DNA from: Rhodobacter sp. SGA-6-6
Lineage (GTDB): Bacteria; Pseudomonadota; Alphaproteobacteria; Rhodobacterales; Rhodobacteraceae
Length of the DNA stretch: 64,000 nucleotides
Direction of reading: 5' to 3'
Assembly: GCF_011043545.1 (NCBI RefSeq)
Contig: NZ_JAAKGP010000001.1
Span: 186,001 to 250,000, forward strand
Shown piece by piece: positions 26,012-35,712 of the stretch. The number at the start of each line of letters is the position of its first letter. The first letter of the stretch is position 1. Under the pieces are notes generated by a model. That model was not told where the DNA came from. It ran no database searches and saw only the letters and a list, made by a program, of their open reading frames with translations. The position numbers were made by a program, and so were the translations under genes.

Positions 26012-26070
26012 CGGCGGGGTGAACCCCGCCCTACGGGAGCCGGCCTCGTAGGGCGGGGTTCACCCCGCCG
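26012..26070. repeat. Nested palindromic extragenic repeat
   Basis: Two 24-base arms (26012-26035 and 26047-26070) are perfect reverse complements around an 11-base loop. Each arm is itself nearly palindromic: GGCGGGG, four bases TTCA, CCCCGCC. The right arm recurs with one change at 38049-38072. It lies right after the saccharopine operon and could act as an RNA-end stabiliser or terminator. The form, a repeat in head-to-head pair, is what REP or REPIN elements show. Confidence 0.8.
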
Positions 26071-26085
26071 TTCCGCGTCATCCTC

Positions 26086-26167
26086 GGGCGGGCGCTGGCC
26101 GGGTGCTTTGGGCACCCGGCCGGTCAAACCGAACCGTTGCGCATTGGCGAAGGCAAAAGCCTTCGCC
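26086..26167. repeat. Dispersed modular hairpin repeat, copy 1 (modules C and D)
   Basis: It contains the right part of module B (CGGGCGCTGGCC), module C as a perfect 10-bp hairpin (GGCCGGGTGC / GCACCCGGCC, 26097-26121), a conserved GAACCGTTGCG, and module D (GGCGAAGGC / GCCTTCGCC, loop AAAA, 26146-26167). The same order is found at 62363-62439. It lies between the saccharopine genes and the heparinase-like gene. The 26168-26273 stretch shows no gene. Confidence 0.75.
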
Positions 26168-26273
26168 ACTACGGACGCGCCCCAACCGCGTGACAGCCCG
26201 GCCGGCGCCCGCTATGGTCGCGCGCGATCCGGGGCGCCAACCCGGGCGCACCGAGAGGAACCCGAGCACCGCC

Positions 26274-28004
26274 ATGCGCCGCCGCGACAGCACCGCCACC
26301 GGCCGTCCCGGCCTGTCCGACCGGCTTGCCGCCCGGGCGGCGCGGCGCGCGACGGCGGCGACCGGCTTCGTCTCGCAGCCCGACCCGCGCTCCATCGGTC
26401 TCTACGCCCGCGGCAAGCAGATCCTCTCCGGCAACGTCCTGCTGGCCGGCTTCCTGGCCGAGGCGCCGGGGACGGATCTCTGGGACATCCCGCCCCCGGA
26501 CCCCGCCTTCGGGGCCGAGGCGCAGGGGTTTTCCTGGCTCGACGACCTTGCCGCGCTCGGCACGCCGCAGGCCCGGGCGCTGGCGCAGGGCTGGACCTGG
26601 GGCTGGATCGCCCGCTACGGCGAGGGCCGCGGCCCCGGCTGGACGCCCGACCTGACCGGACGCCGGATCATCCGCTGGATCCACCACGCGCTCTTCCTGC
26701 TGCAGGGCCGCGACAAGGCCGCGGCGGATGCCTATTACCTTTCGCTCTCGCGCCAGGCCGCCTATCTTGCCCGGCGCTGGAAGGCCGCCCGCCCCGGCCT
26801 GCCGCGGTTCGAGGCGCTGACCGGCCTGCTCTACGCCGGGCTGTCGCTGATCGGCAAGGGCGACCTCACCGCCCCGGCGCTGGCCGCGCTGTCGCGGGAA
26901 TGCGCCGCCCAGATCGACCGCGAAGGCGCGCTGCCCACCCGCAACCCCGAGGAACTGCTGGAGGTGCTGACGCTGCTGACCTGGGCCGTCCGCGCCCTGG
27001 CCGAGGCCGAAAGCCCGATCCCAGAGGCGCTGTCCGACGCCATCGCCCGCATCGCCCCCAGCTTGCGCATCCTGCGCCATGCCGATGGCGGGCTGGCCCG
27101 CTTCCACGGCGGCGGCAAGGGGATGGAAGGGCGGCTGGACCAGGCGCTGGCCGCCGCCGGCCCCGGCGGACCCATCGGCCATGTCGCCAGCGCCATGGGC
27201 TTCGTCCGGCTGACCGGCGGCCGCACCAGCCTGATCCTCGACGCCGCCGACCCGCCCGGCGGGACCGCCCGCGCCACCGCCCATGCCTCCACCGCCGCCT
27301 TCGAGCTGACCTCGGGCCGGCGGCCGCTGGTGGTCTCCTGCGGCTCCGGCCTGCCGTTCGGGCCGGAGTGGCGGCTGGCGGGGCGGGCGACGCAATCGCA
27401 TTCCGCGCTGTGCCTGACCGGCTTCTCCTCCTCGCGCTTCGGCGCCCGGGCGGAGGAGGGGCTCTTGGACGACACCGCCCGCGTCACCGCGCTGCGGCTG
27501 GCCCCGGGCGAGGGCGGCACCGTGCACCTTGCCCATGACGGCTGGACCGCCACCCACGGCCTGACCGCCAGCCGCGAGCTGCACCTGTCGGGCGACGGCC
27601 GCCGCCTCGTCGGCACCGACGCGCTGACGGCGATGAGCTTCGCCGACCGCAAGCGCTTCGGCACCCTGCTCGACCGTTCGCATCTGGAAGGCATCGGCTT
27701 CGCCCTCCGCTTCCACCTGCATCCCGATGTCGACGCCACGCTGGACATGGGCGGCACCGCGGTCTCGATGCAGCTGCGGTCGGGCGAAATCTGGGTGTTC
27801 CGCCACGACGGCAGCGGCAAACTGTCGCTCGATCCATCGTTCTACCTGGAAAAGGGCCGGATAAATCCGCGCCCGACGCTGCAGATCGTGCTTTCCGGCC
27901 TGGCGCGGGATGTCGAGACGCGCATCGGCTGGACCTTGGCGAAGGCACAGGATACTCCGCTGGCCATCCGCGACCTGGACCGGGACGATCCGGTCCCCCT
28001 CTGA
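26274..28004 (+). CDS. Heparinase II/III family protein
   Basis: This 576-residue protein has the alpha/alpha-toroid plus beta-sheet architecture of polysaccharide lyases: the helical N-terminal half ([32 protein letters not shown]) and a C-terminal heparinase-like domain from about residue 340 ([35 protein letters not shown] with the conserved His). No signal peptide is seen at the chosen start; the first 35 residues are Arg-rich. The ATG at 26274 has only a distant GAGAGGAA, so the start is uncertain. It ends at the start of purH (TGATG), a link between these two that seems unrelated in function. The polysaccharide substrate is unknown. Confidence 0.88.
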   Translation: MRRRDSTATGRPGLSDRLAARAARRATAATGFVSQPDPRSIGLYARGKQILSGNVLLAGFLAEAPGTDLWDIPPPDPAFGAEAQGFSWLDDLAALGTPQARALAQGWTWGWIARYGEGRGPGWTPDLTGRRIIRWIHHALFLLQGRDKAAADAYYLSLSRQAAYLARRWKAARPGLPRFEALTGLLYAGLSLIGKGDLTAPALAALSRECAAQIDREGALPTRNPEELLEVLTLLTWAVRALAEAESPIPEALSDAIARIAPSLRILRHADGGLARFHGGGKGMEGRLDQALAAAGPGGPIGHVASAMGFVRLTGGRTSLILDAADPPGGTARATAHASTAAFELTSGRRPLVVSCGSGLPFGPEWRLAGRATQSHSALCLTGFSSSRFGARAEEGLLDDTARVTALRLAPGEGGTVHLAHDGWTATHGLTASRELHLSGDGRRLVGTDALTAMSFADRKRFGTLLDRSHLEGIGFALRFHLHPDVDATLDMGGTAVSMQLRSGEIWVFRHDGSGKLSLDPSFYLEKGRINPRPTLQIVLSGLARDVETRIGWTLAKAQDTPLAIRDLDRDDPVPL

Positions 28005-28015
28005 TGAGGCCCCAG

Positions 28016-29617
28016 ATGTATCACCCGCCCACCGACCTGATCTACATCGGCCGCGCGCTGATCTCCGTCTCCGACAAGACCGGCCTTCTGGACCTGGCCC
28101 GCGCGCTGGCGGCGAAGGGGGTAGAGCTGATCTCGACCGGCGGCACCTCGGGGATGCTGCGGCAGGCGGGGCTGGAGGTGCGGGACGTGTCGGATGTCAC
28201 CGGCTTCCCAGAGATGATGGACGGCCGGGTGAAGACGCTACACCCCAACATCCACGGCGGGCTGCTGGCGCTGCGCGACGACGACGAACACCTGCTGGCG
28301 ATGGCCGCGCATGGCATCCAGCCGATCGACCTTCTGATCGTCAACCTCTACCCGTTCGAGGAGACGGTGGCGAAGGGCGCCGACCGCGCCACCTGCATCG
28401 AGAACATCGACATCGGCGGCCCGGCGATGATCCGGGCGGCGTCGAAGAACCACAAGTTCGTCACCGTGGTCACCGACCCGGCCGATTACGGCGCGCTCTT
28501 GGACCAGATCGAGGCCCATGACGGCGCAACGACCCTGGCCTTCCGCGAAAGGCTGGCGCTGACCGCCTATTCCCGGACGGCAGCCTATGACGCCGCCGTC
28601 TCCGGCTGGCTGGCGGGCGAGATCGGCGAGGCCGCGCCGCGCTACCGCGCCTTTGCCGGGAAGCTGGCGCAGCCGCTGCGCTATGGCGAGAACCCGCACC
28701 AGGCCGCCGCCTTCTACACCGATGGCAGCCGCCGCCCCGGGGTGGCGACCGCCCGGCAATGGCAGGGCAAGGAACTCTCTTACAACAACATCAACGACAC
28801 CGATGCGGCGTTCGAGCTGGTGGCGGAATTCGCGCCCGAGGACGGCCCGGCCTGCGCCATCATCAAGCACGCCAATCCCTGCGGCGTCGCCCGCGCGGCG
28901 ACCCTGCGCGAGGCCTATCTGGCCGCCTACGCCTGCGACCAGACCTCGGCCTTCGGCGGCATCGTGGCGCTGAACCGGCCGCTGGACGCGGCCACGGCGG
29001 AGGAGATCGTGAAGATCTTCACCGAGGTCGTCATCGCCCCCGGCGCCTCGGACGAGGCCAGGGCGATCTTCGCCGCGAAGAAGAACCTGCGGCTGCTGAC
29101 CACCGAGGCGCTGCCCGACGCCGCCGCGCCGGGGCTGGCGTTCCGGCAGGTCGCGGGCGGGCTGCTGGTGCAGGACCGCGATTCGCAGCCGCTTGCCGGC
29201 GCGGCGCTGAAGGTGGTGACCAGGCGCGCGCCGACGGAGGCCGAGATGCAGGACCTGCTCTTCGCCTGGAAGGTGGCCAAGCACGTCAAGTCGAACGCCA
29301 TCGTCTACGTCAAGGACGGCGCCACCGTGGGCGTCGGCGCGGGGCAGATGAGCCGGGTCGACAGCACCCGCATCGCCGCCCGCAAGGCCGAGGACATGGC
29401 CGGGGCGCTGGCCCTGCCGCAAAGCCCGGCCATCGGATCGGTCGTCGCCTCCGACGCCTTTTTCCCCTTCCCCGACGGGCTGCTGGCCGCCGCCGCAGCA
29501 GGCGCCACGGCGGTGATCCAGCCCGGCGGCAGCATGAACGACGACAAGGTGATCGCGGCCGCCGACGAGGCCGGCCTCGCCATGGTCTTCACCGGCCAGC
29601 GCCATTTCCGGCACTGA
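28016..29617 (+). CDS. purH: Bifunctional AICAR transformylase / IMP cyclohydrolase
   Basis: This 533-residue enzyme does the last two steps of IMP synthesis: formylation of AICAR with 10-formyl-tetrahydrofolate and ring closure. The N-terminal IMP cyclohydrolase domain (about residues 1-195) shows [12 protein letters not shown] and [14 protein letters not shown]. The C-terminal transformylase shows [35 protein letters not shown], and FFPFPDG with [14 protein letters not shown]. The ATG at 28016 has GAGG at 6 bases; an in-frame ATG at 28004, overlapping the preceding TGA, is an alternative adding four residues. lspA follows 1 base after the stop. Confidence 0.97.
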   Translation: MYHPPTDLIYIGRALISVSDKTGLLDLARALAAKGVELISTGGTSGMLRQAGLEVRDVSDVTGFPEMMDGRVKTLHPNIHGGLLALRDDDEHLLAMAAHGIQPIDLLIVNLYPFEETVAKGADRATCIENIDIGGPAMIRAASKNHKFVTVVTDPADYGALLDQIEAHDGATTLAFRERLALTAYSRTAAYDAAVSGWLAGEIGEAAPRYRAFAGKLAQPLRYGENPHQAAAFYTDGSRRPGVATARQWQGKELSYNNINDTDAAFELVAEFAPEDGPACAIIKHANPCGVARAATLREAYLAAYACDQTSAFGGIVALNRPLDAATAEEIVKIFTEVVIAPGASDEARAIFAAKKNLRLLTTEALPDAAAPGLAFRQVAGGLLVQDRDSQPLAGAALKVVTRRAPTEAEMQDLLFAWKVAKHVKSNAIVYVKDGATVGVGAGQMSRVDSTRIAARKAEDMAGALALPQSPAIGSVVASDAFFPFPDGLLAAAAAGATAVIQPGGSMNDDKVIAAADEAGLAMVFTGQRHFRH

Positions 29618-29618
29618 G

Positions 29619-30137
29619 ATGCGGCTCCTTGCCCTTTCCGCCGCCCTGACCTTCGCGCTGGACCAGGCGACGAAGCTGGGCGTGATCCACGGCCTGAACC
29701 TGCCCGAACGGGGCGAGATCGCGGTGCTGCCGCCCTACCTCGTCTTCCACTGGGCCAAGAACTACGGCATCAACTTCGGCCTCCTCTCCGGCGAAGGCGG
29801 GATCGGCCGCTGGCTGCTGATCGTGGTCGCGCTGGCGATCTCGGCCTGGGTCGTCACCTGGGTCCGGCGCGAGCCGGCGAACAGGATCGCCCAGGTCTCG
29901 GCCGGGCTGCTGGTCGGCGGCGCGCTCGGCAATGTGGTGGACCGGCTGGCCTATGGCTATGTCGCCGATTTCCTTAACATGTCCTGCTGCGGGATCGAGA
30001 ATCCCTATGCCTTCAACGTCGCCGACATCGCCATCTTCGCCGGCGCGCTCGGCCTGGTGGCCTTCTCCGGCAGGCCGGCGCAGGGCGGCAAGGGCGGCCG
30101 GCGCAGGACAGGAAAGCCTGCCCGAAAGACCCCGTGA
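29619..30137 (+). CDS. lspA: Signal peptidase II (prolipoprotein signal peptidase)
   Basis: This 172-residue inner-membrane aspartyl protease cleaves lipoprotein signal peptides after lipid modification. Four membrane segments are visible. The catalytic Asp residues lie in [20 protein letters not shown] (first Asp) and [12 protein letters not shown] (second); DQATK and [12 protein letters not shown] are further family blocks. An insertion with two Cys ([12 protein letters not shown]) lies between the two catalytic motifs. The C-terminal tail is basic ([14 protein letters not shown]). It starts 1 base after purH and is followed by a lipoprotein gene, which would be its client. Confidence 0.96.
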   Translation: MRLLALSAALTFALDQATKLGVIHGLNLPERGEIAVLPPYLVFHWAKNYGINFGLLSGEGGIGRWLLIVVALAISAWVVTWVRREPANRIAQVSAGLLVGGALGNVVDRLAYGYVADFLNMSCCGIENPYAFNVADIAIFAGALGLVAFSGRPAQGGKGGRRRTGKPARKTP

Positions 30138-30190
30138 CGCCGGGCGATCCATGCGGTAAGACGGGGACAAAGGACGTGGAGGCTTCGTTG

Positions 30191-30724
30191 ATGCAGGCAA
30201 GGGCTGGCGTGACCGCCATCGCAATCGTGGCGATGCTGGGGCTTGCCGCCTGCGGTGGCCGCGACAAGGCGCCGGTGCTGATGAACATCAAGTCCACCGA
30301 TGGCCCCGACGAATTCGGCATCCTGCCGCCGAAGCCGCTGGAAATGCCGGAATCGCTGTCCGACCTGCCGCAGCCCACCCCCGGCGGCGCCAACCGCACC
30401 GACCCGCAACCCTTCGACGATGCCGCCGTCGCGCTCGGCGGCAAGCCGCAGGCCCGCACCGGCGGGGTGCCGGCGGCGGACGGCGCGCTTTACGCCCATG
30501 CCGGCCGCTTCGGCGTGCAGGCGGACATCCGCGGGCAGCTGGCCTCGGAAGACCTGGACTGGCGGCGCGACAACAACGGCCGGGTGCTGGAGCGGCTGTT
30601 CAACGTCAATGTCTACTTCAAGGCCTACAAGAAGTTCTGGCTCGACCAGCAGGCCGAGCTTGCGTATTGGCGGTCGCGCGGGGTCAGGACCCCCTCGGCC
30701 CCGCCGGCCCAGGACGGCGAATAG
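30191..30724 (+). CDS. DUF3035 (BamF-type) lipoprotein
   Basis: This 177-residue lipoprotein has signal peptide MQARAGVTAIAIVAMLGLAAC and lipobox LAAC-G, with lipidated Cys at about residue 21. The next part, DEFGILPPKPLEMPESLSDL, is the DUF3035 hallmark; this family is described as the BamF subunit of the outer-membrane protein assembly machine in alphaproteobacteria. The C-terminal part (YFKAYKKFWLDQQAELAYW) is aromatic-rich. The ATG at 30191 has GGAGG 11 bases upstream; in-frame upstream codons would precede a poor signal peptide. It lies between lspA and the M16 peptidase pair. Confidence 0.88.
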   Translation: MQARAGVTAIAIVAMLGLAACGGRDKAPVLMNIKSTDGPDEFGILPPKPLEMPESLSDLPQPTPGGANRTDPQPFDDAAVALGGKPQARTGGVPAADGALYAHAGRFGVQADIRGQLASEDLDWRRDNNGRVLERLFNVNVYFKAYKKFWLDQQAELAYWRSRGVRTPSAPPAQDGE

Positions 30725-30802
30725 CGCGCCATCACAAAGGCGTAGACCTGCTTGATCCCGCCAGCCGACCGGCTAGCCTGCCCCCAACCAACCGGAGGCC
30801 CC

Positions 30803-32218
30803 ATGCTTTTCCGCCAGATCCTGCTTGCCGCGCCGCTGGCGCTTGCGGCGGCGCTTGCGCCTTCCCGTCCCGCCGCGGCCGAGACCGTCACCACCTTTAC
30901 GCTGGAGAACGGCCTGGAGGTCGTGGTGATCGAGGACCACCGCGCCCCGGTGGTGGTGCAGATGATCTGGTATCGCGCCGGCGCGGCGGACGAACCCGCG
31001 GGCACCTCCGGCATTGCCCACTTCCTGGAACACCTGATGTTCAAGGGCACCGACAAGATCCCGCCCAACGCCTTCTCGGCGATGATCGAGGCGCAGGGCG
31101 GCGACGACAACGCCTTCACCTCCTGGGACTACACCGCCTATTTCCAGCGCATCGCCGCCGACCGGCTGGAGCTGGTGATGGAGATGGAGGCCGACCGGAT
31201 GCGCAACCTGCGCATGACCGAGGAGGATGTGGCGACTGAGCGGCAGGTGATCCTGGAGGAACGCGCGCAAAGGACCGACTCCGACCCCGGCGCGCTGATG
31301 AACGAACAGATGCGCGCGGCGCAGTTCCTGAATCACCGCTACGGCGTGCCGGTGATCGGCTGGCGGCACGAGATGGAGGGGCTGAGCCGCGAGGATGCGC
31401 TGGCCTGGTATGTGAAATACTACGCCCCCAACAACGCCATCCTGATCATCGCCGGCGACGCCACGCCCGAGCAGGTGAAGGATCTGGCCGAGAAATACTA
31501 CGGCCCGATCGCCCCCTCGGACGGCATCGCCCCGCGCGAGCGCCCGCAGGAGCCGCCGCAGCTGTCCGAGCGCCGGATCACCATGGCCGACGAAAGGGTC
31601 TCGGACCCCTATCTCTACCGCACCTACCTGGCGCCGGAACGCGATCCGGGAGACCAGCGCGAGGCTGCGGCGCTGACCATCCTGGCCGAGTTGCTGGGCG
31701 GCGACGGCCAGACCTCGCACCTGGCCCGGGCGCTGCAGTTCGACAGCCAGACCGCGGTCTATACCGCCGCCTATTACGACGGCACCGCCATCGACGACAC
31801 CACCTTCGGCCTGATCGTCATCCCGGCGCCGGGGGTGGAGCTGCAGGACGCCGAAGCCGCGCTGGATGCGGCGCTGGCCGATTTCATCGCGAAAGGCCCC
31901 GACCCGGCCGCCTTCGAGCGCATCCGCACCCGCATCCGCGCCGCCGAGATCTATGCCCGCGACAACATCCGCGGCCTGGCGCAGGCCTATGGCGAGGAAC
32001 TGACGGTGGGCCTGACGGTCAAGGACGTTCAGGACTGGGACGAGGTGCTGTCCGCCGTCACCCTCGAAGAGGTGCAGGCCGCCGCCGCCAAGGTGCTGGA
32101 CCGCAACAAGGCCGTGACCGCCTGGCTGGTCCGCCCGGAAGGCCCGGCGGAGGCCCCCGCCGAAGCGCCTCCGGCCGACGCCATCCCGGAACTTATGCCC
32201 GAGGAGATCCAGGAATGA
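30803..32218 (+). CDS. M16-family zinc peptidase (active subunit)
   Basis: This 471-residue periplasmic peptidase of the pitrilysin/processing-peptidase family has a Sec signal peptide (ILLAAPLALAAALAPSRPAA). The inverted zinc site is complete: HFLEH (HxxEH, about residues 75-79), with the third ligand Glu in ERQVILEE about 75 residues on. Family blocks SGIAHFLEHLMFKGT and TSWDYTAYF are present. GGAGG precedes the ATG. Its stop overlaps the start of the second M16 gene (ATGA), the usual arrangement for a heterodimer of catalytic and non-catalytic subunits. Confidence 0.95.
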   Translation: MLFRQILLAAPLALAAALAPSRPAAAETVTTFTLENGLEVVVIEDHRAPVVVQMIWYRAGAADEPAGTSGIAHFLEHLMFKGTDKIPPNAFSAMIEAQGGDDNAFTSWDYTAYFQRIAADRLELVMEMEADRMRNLRMTEEDVATERQVILEERAQRTDSDPGALMNEQMRAAQFLNHRYGVPVIGWRHEMEGLSREDALAWYVKYYAPNNAILIIAGDATPEQVKDLAEKYYGPIAPSDGIAPRERPQEPPQLSERRITMADERVSDPYLYRTYLAPERDPGDQREAAALTILAELLGGDGQTSHLARALQFDSQTAVYTAAYYDGTAIDDTTFGLIVIPAPGVELQDAEAALDAALADFIAKGPDPAAFERIRTRIRAAEIYARDNIRGLAQAYGEELTVGLTVKDVQDWDEVLSAVTLEEVQAAAAKVLDRNKAVTAWLVRPEGPAEAPAEAPPADAIPELMPEEIQE

Positions 32219-33525
32219 GCTTCGTCCGCCCCTTCGCGCTGGCTCTTGCCGCCGCCCTGTCGCTGGCCCTGCCCGCGCGGGCCGAGCTGAACATCCAGGA
32301 GGTCACCTCCCCCGGCGGCGTCACCGCCTGGCTGGTCGAGGACCACGGCATCCCCTTCGTCGCGCTGGAGATCGTGTTCAAGGGCGGCACCTCGCTGGAT
32401 GTCCCCGGCAAGCGCGGCGCCACCTATCTGATGACCGGGCTGATCGAGGAAGGCGCCGCCGGAATGGACAGCCGCGCCTTCGCCGAGGCGCGCGATTCCC
32501 TTGCCGCCAGCTTCTCCTTCGACGCCGGCAACGATTCCGTCTCGGTCTCGGCCCGGATGCTGACCGAGAACCGCGACGAGGCGGTGGCGCTCTTGCACGA
32601 GGCGCTGGTCAACCCGCGCTTCGACCAGTCGGCGCTGGACCGGGTGCGCGAGCAGGTGCTGTCCGGCCTGCGCTCGGACGCCAAGTCGCCCGAGGCGCTG
32701 GCGCCGCTGGCCTTCGACCGGCTGGCCTTTGCCGACCATCCCTACGGCACCGCCAAGGAAGGCACGCCCGAAAGCGTGGCCGCGCTGACCCGCGACGACA
32801 TCGTCGCCGCCCACAAGGGCGCGATGGCGCATGACCGCATCTATGTCGCCGCCGCCGGCGACATCACCGCGGCGGAACTCTCCGCGCTGCTCGACACGCT
32901 CTTCGCCGGCCTGCCCGCCACCGGCGCCCCGATGCCGGAGCGCGCGCCCTGGCTCCTCCAGCCCGGGGTGACGGTGGAGCAGTTCCCCTCGCCGCAATCG
33001 GTGGTGTTCTTCGGCCACCGCGGCATCCCCCGCGACGACCCGGATTTCTTCGCCGCCTATATCCTGAACGAGGCCATGGGCGGCGGCCGCTTCTCGGCCC
33101 GGCTGATGAAGGAAGTGCGCGAGAAGCGCGGGCTGACCTACGGCATTGGCACCTGGCTGGTGCCGATGGACCATGCCGAGCTGTATCTGGGCCAGTTCTC
33201 CGCCTCGAACGACAAGGTGGCCGAGGCGATCTCGGTCGTCCGCGCCGAATGGGCGAAGGTGGCGGCCGAGGGCCTGACCGAGGCGGAACTGGAGGAGGTG
33301 AAGACCTACCTCACCGGCAGCTACCCGCTGCGCTTCGCCGGCAACGGCAACATCGCCAATGTGCTGGTCGGGATGCAGATGGAGAACCTGCCGATCGATT
33401 ATGCCGTGACCCGCAACGAGAAGGTCGAGGCGGTGACGATGGAGGATGTCCAGCGCGTGGCCAAGCGCATCTTCCTGCCGGAGGAGCTGCATTTCGTGGT
33501 GGTGGGCCAGCCGAAGGGGCTGTGA
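32215..33525 (+). CDS. M16-family protein, non-catalytic partner
   Basis: This 436-residue protein has a Sec signal (MSFVRPFALALAAALSLAL, then PARA). It has the M16 fold but the zinc motif is lost: the position of HFLEH reads TYLMTGLIEEG. The C-terminal substrate-binding R/Y region is kept (ARLMKEVREKRGLTYGIG). Such subunits bind substrate for the active partner encoded immediately before it, with which it overlaps by 4 bases. A hairpin-dense gap of 354 bases follows. Confidence 0.93.
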   Translation: MSFVRPFALALAAALSLALPARAELNIQEVTSPGGVTAWLVEDHGIPFVALEIVFKGGTSLDVPGKRGATYLMTGLIEEGAAGMDSRAFAEARDSLAASFSFDAGNDSVSVSARMLTENRDEAVALLHEALVNPRFDQSALDRVREQVLSGLRSDAKSPEALAPLAFDRLAFADHPYGTAKEGTPESVAALTRDDIVAAHKGAMAHDRIYVAAAGDITAAELSALLDTLFAGLPATGAPMPERAPWLLQPGVTVEQFPSPQSVVFFGHRGIPRDDPDFFAAYILNEAMGGGRFSARLMKEVREKRGLTYGIGTWLVPMDHAELYLGQFSASNDKVAEAISVVRAEWAKVAAEGLTEAELEEVKTYLTGSYPLRFAGNGNIANVLVGMQMENLPIDYAVTRNEKVEAVTMEDVQRVAKRIFLPEELHFVVVGQPKGL

Positions 33526-33879
33526 GGGTCCAGATTGCGCGGCTGCCGGCGCAAGCCTTTATCGTTGTAGCTGACGGAGTCGCCTGGGACTGCTGTCGGC
33601 TGATGGGGGCATTCTGCCCCCCATGCCATCGGTTTCTCGAACCGATGGCGAAACCGCTGGCATACCCCTGAGGATATTTGTGGCAGGTGAATGCAGAAGA
33701 AGAGCGCTTCTTCCCTTTCACCTGCCCTTAAATATCCCCGCCGGAGGCAACCCCGAGCCGGTTGCGCCTGAAAGGCGCAGAGGCGAGACGAAAGGCTTGC
33801 GCCGCAAGGCGCGCAATATGGCAACCGTAGCCACAGGGCGCCCTTCCCCGACTCGCTCCCCCCTGCTACATATCGTCGG
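33526..33879. repeat. Hairpin-dense intergenic region before mutL
   Basis: No gene is visible. Three structures follow one another: a hairpin around 33603-33624 (GGGGGCA / TGCCCCC, loop TTC), a perfect 10-bp hairpin at 33625-33649 (GCCATCGGTT / AACCGATGGC), and a long composite stem at 33672-33737 made of GGATATTT / AAATATCC, GCAGGTGAA / TTCACCTGC and GAAGAAG / CTTCTTC. The last is AT-rich at its base and looks like an extragenic repeat. The mutL promoter must lie at or after it. Confidence 0.65.
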
Positions 33880-35712
33880 ATGACCCTCCACACCCCCAAG
33901 ATAGCGGGCGCTTCCGGCCGTCCGGTGATCCGTCAGCTGGACGAGGCCGCGATCAACCGCATCGCGGCCGGCGAGGTGGTGGAGCGGCCGGCCTCGGCGG
34001 TGAAGGAGCTGGTGGAGAACGCGCTGGACGCCGGCGCCGGCCGGATTGCCATCGACTATGCCGACGGCGGCAAGACGCTGATCCGCGTCACCGACGACGG
34101 CTGCGGTATGACGGCCGACGACCTGCCGCTGGCGCTGGCCCGCCATGCCACCTCGAAGATCGACGGCTCGGACCTCTTGGACATCCGCTCCTTCGGCTTC
34201 CGGGGCGAGGCGCTGCCCTCGCTGGGCGCGGTCGGGCGGCTCACCATCACTTCGCGGGCCGAGGGGCAGGAGGCGGCGCGGATCGCCTGCGACGGCGGCC
34301 GGCTGGCGCCGCCGCGGCCCGCCGCGCTGAGCCGCGGCACGGTGGTGGAGCTGCGCGACCTGTTCCACGCCACTCCGGCGCGGCTGAAGTTCCTGCGCAG
34401 CGACCGGGCCGAGGCGCAGGCGATCCACGAGGTGGTCAGGCGCCTCGCCATGGCCGAGCCTTCGGTCGGCTTCACCCTGTCGGAGATCGGCCCCGAAGGC
34501 CCGCGCCCGATCCTGCGGCTGGAGCCGGAGAGCGGCGACCTGTTCGACGCGCTGCACGGCCGGCTGACCCGGCTCCTGGGCGCGGATTTCACCGCCAATG
34601 CGCTGGCGATCGACGCCAGCCGCGACGGGCTGCGGCTGGTCGGCTATGCCGCGCTGCCGACCTATTCCCGCGGCTCCTCGGCCCGGCAATACCTGTTCGT
34701 CAACGGCCGCCCGGTGACGGACCGGCTGCTGCTCGGCGCGCTGCGGGCCGCCTATTTCGACGTGCTGTCGCGCGACCGCCACCCGGCGGCGGTGCTGAAC
34801 CTGATCGTCGATCCGGAACGGGTGGATGTGAACGTCCATCCCGCCAAGGCCGAGGTCCGCTTCCGCGAGCCCGATGCCGCCCGCAGCCTGATCATCACCG
34901 CGCTGCGCTCGGCGCTGACGGGGGCGGGCCATCGCGCCTCCACCACCGTCGCCAGCGAGACGCTGGCCGCCTTCCGGCCGGAACAGCCGCGCCAGCAGAC
35001 CCTGGCGAGCGCCTTCGCCTTCCAGGCCCCAACCTTCCCGGCTCCCGCGCCGCAAGGCTTCGCCGAGGCCCCGATGGCCCGCATCGCCGAGACGCCGGCG
35101 CAGCCGGCCGTCGAGGCGCCTCCGGCAGAGGTCCACCCCCTCGGCGCCGCGCGGGCGCAGCTGCACGAGAACTGGATCGTCGCCCAGACTGCCGACGGCA
35201 TCGTCATCGTCGACCAGCACGCCGCGCATGAGCGGCTGGTCTACGAGCGGCTGAAGGCGCAGATGGCGGAGCGCGGCATCGCCCGCCAGCCGCTTCTGAT
35301 CCCCGAGATCGTCAGCCTCTCCCCCGCCGATGCCGCGCTCATCCTTTCCGCCGCACCGCAACTGGCCGAGGCCGGCTTGGTGGTGGAACCCTTCGGCGGC
35401 GGGGCGGTCGCCCTGACCGAGACGCCCGCCATCCTCGGCGCGGTCAACGGCGCGGCGCTGATCCGCGACATCCTCGACGAACTGGCGGACTCCGGCCACA
35501 GCCAGCTGACCCGCGCCCGCATCGACGCGGTGCTGTCGCGGATGGCCTGCCATGGCTCGGTCCGCTCCGGCCGGCAGATGCGGCCCGAGGAGATGAATGC
35601 GCTGCTGCGCGAGATGGAGGCGACGCCGAACTCCGGCCAGTGCAACCACGGCCGGCCGACCTGGGTGGAGCTGAAGCTGCACGACATCGAACGCCTGTTC
35701 GGCCGCCGATGA
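33880..35712 (+). CDS. mutL: DNA mismatch repair protein MutL with endonuclease motif
   Basis: This 610-residue mismatch repair protein has an N-terminal GHKL ATPase (about residues 15-330) with [20 protein letters not shown], the Asn/Asp motif [14 protein letters not shown] and [12 protein letters not shown] Pro/Ala-rich linker (about 365-410) leads to the C-terminal dimerisation domain. That domain has [12 protein letters not shown], matching the DQHA-X2-E-X4-E endonuclease motif, with the metal-binding partners CHGSVRSG and CNHGRP. This suits a lineage without MutH. The stop overlaps the rmuC start. Confidence 0.97.
   Translation: MTLHTPKIAGASGRPVIRQLDEAAINRIAAGEVVERPASAVKELVENALDAGAGRIAIDYADGGKTLIRVTDDGCGMTADDLPLALARHATSKIDGSDLLDIRSFGFRGEALPSLGAVGRLTITSRAEGQEAARIACDGGRLAPPRPAALSRGTVVELRDLFHATPARLKFLRSDRAEAQAIHEVVRRLAMAEPSVGFTLSEIGPEGPRPILRLEPESGDLFDALHGRLTRLLGADFTANALAIDASRDGLRLVGYAALPTYSRGSSARQYLFVNGRPVTDRLLLGALRAAYFDVLSRDRHPAAVLNLIVDPERVDVNVHPAKAEVRFREPDAARSLIITALRSALTGAGHRASTTVASETLAAFRPEQPRQQTLASAFAFQAPTFPAPAPQGFAEAPMARIAETPAQPAVEAPPAEVHPLGAARAQLHENWIVAQTADGIVIVDQHAAHERLVYERLKAQMAERGIARQPLLIPEIVSLSPADAALILSAAPQLAEAGLVVEPFGGGAVALTETPAILGAVNGAALIRDILDELADSGHSQLTRARIDAVLSRMACHGSVRSGRQMRPEEMNALLREMEATPNSGQCNHGRPTWVELKLHDIERLFGRR

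Noticed and set aside
26108-27538. Long alternative frames overlapping the heparinase-like gene and most other genes
   Set aside because: They show the Arg/Pro/Gly/Ala-rich composition typical of antisense or shifted frames in GC-rich DNA, with no family motifs.
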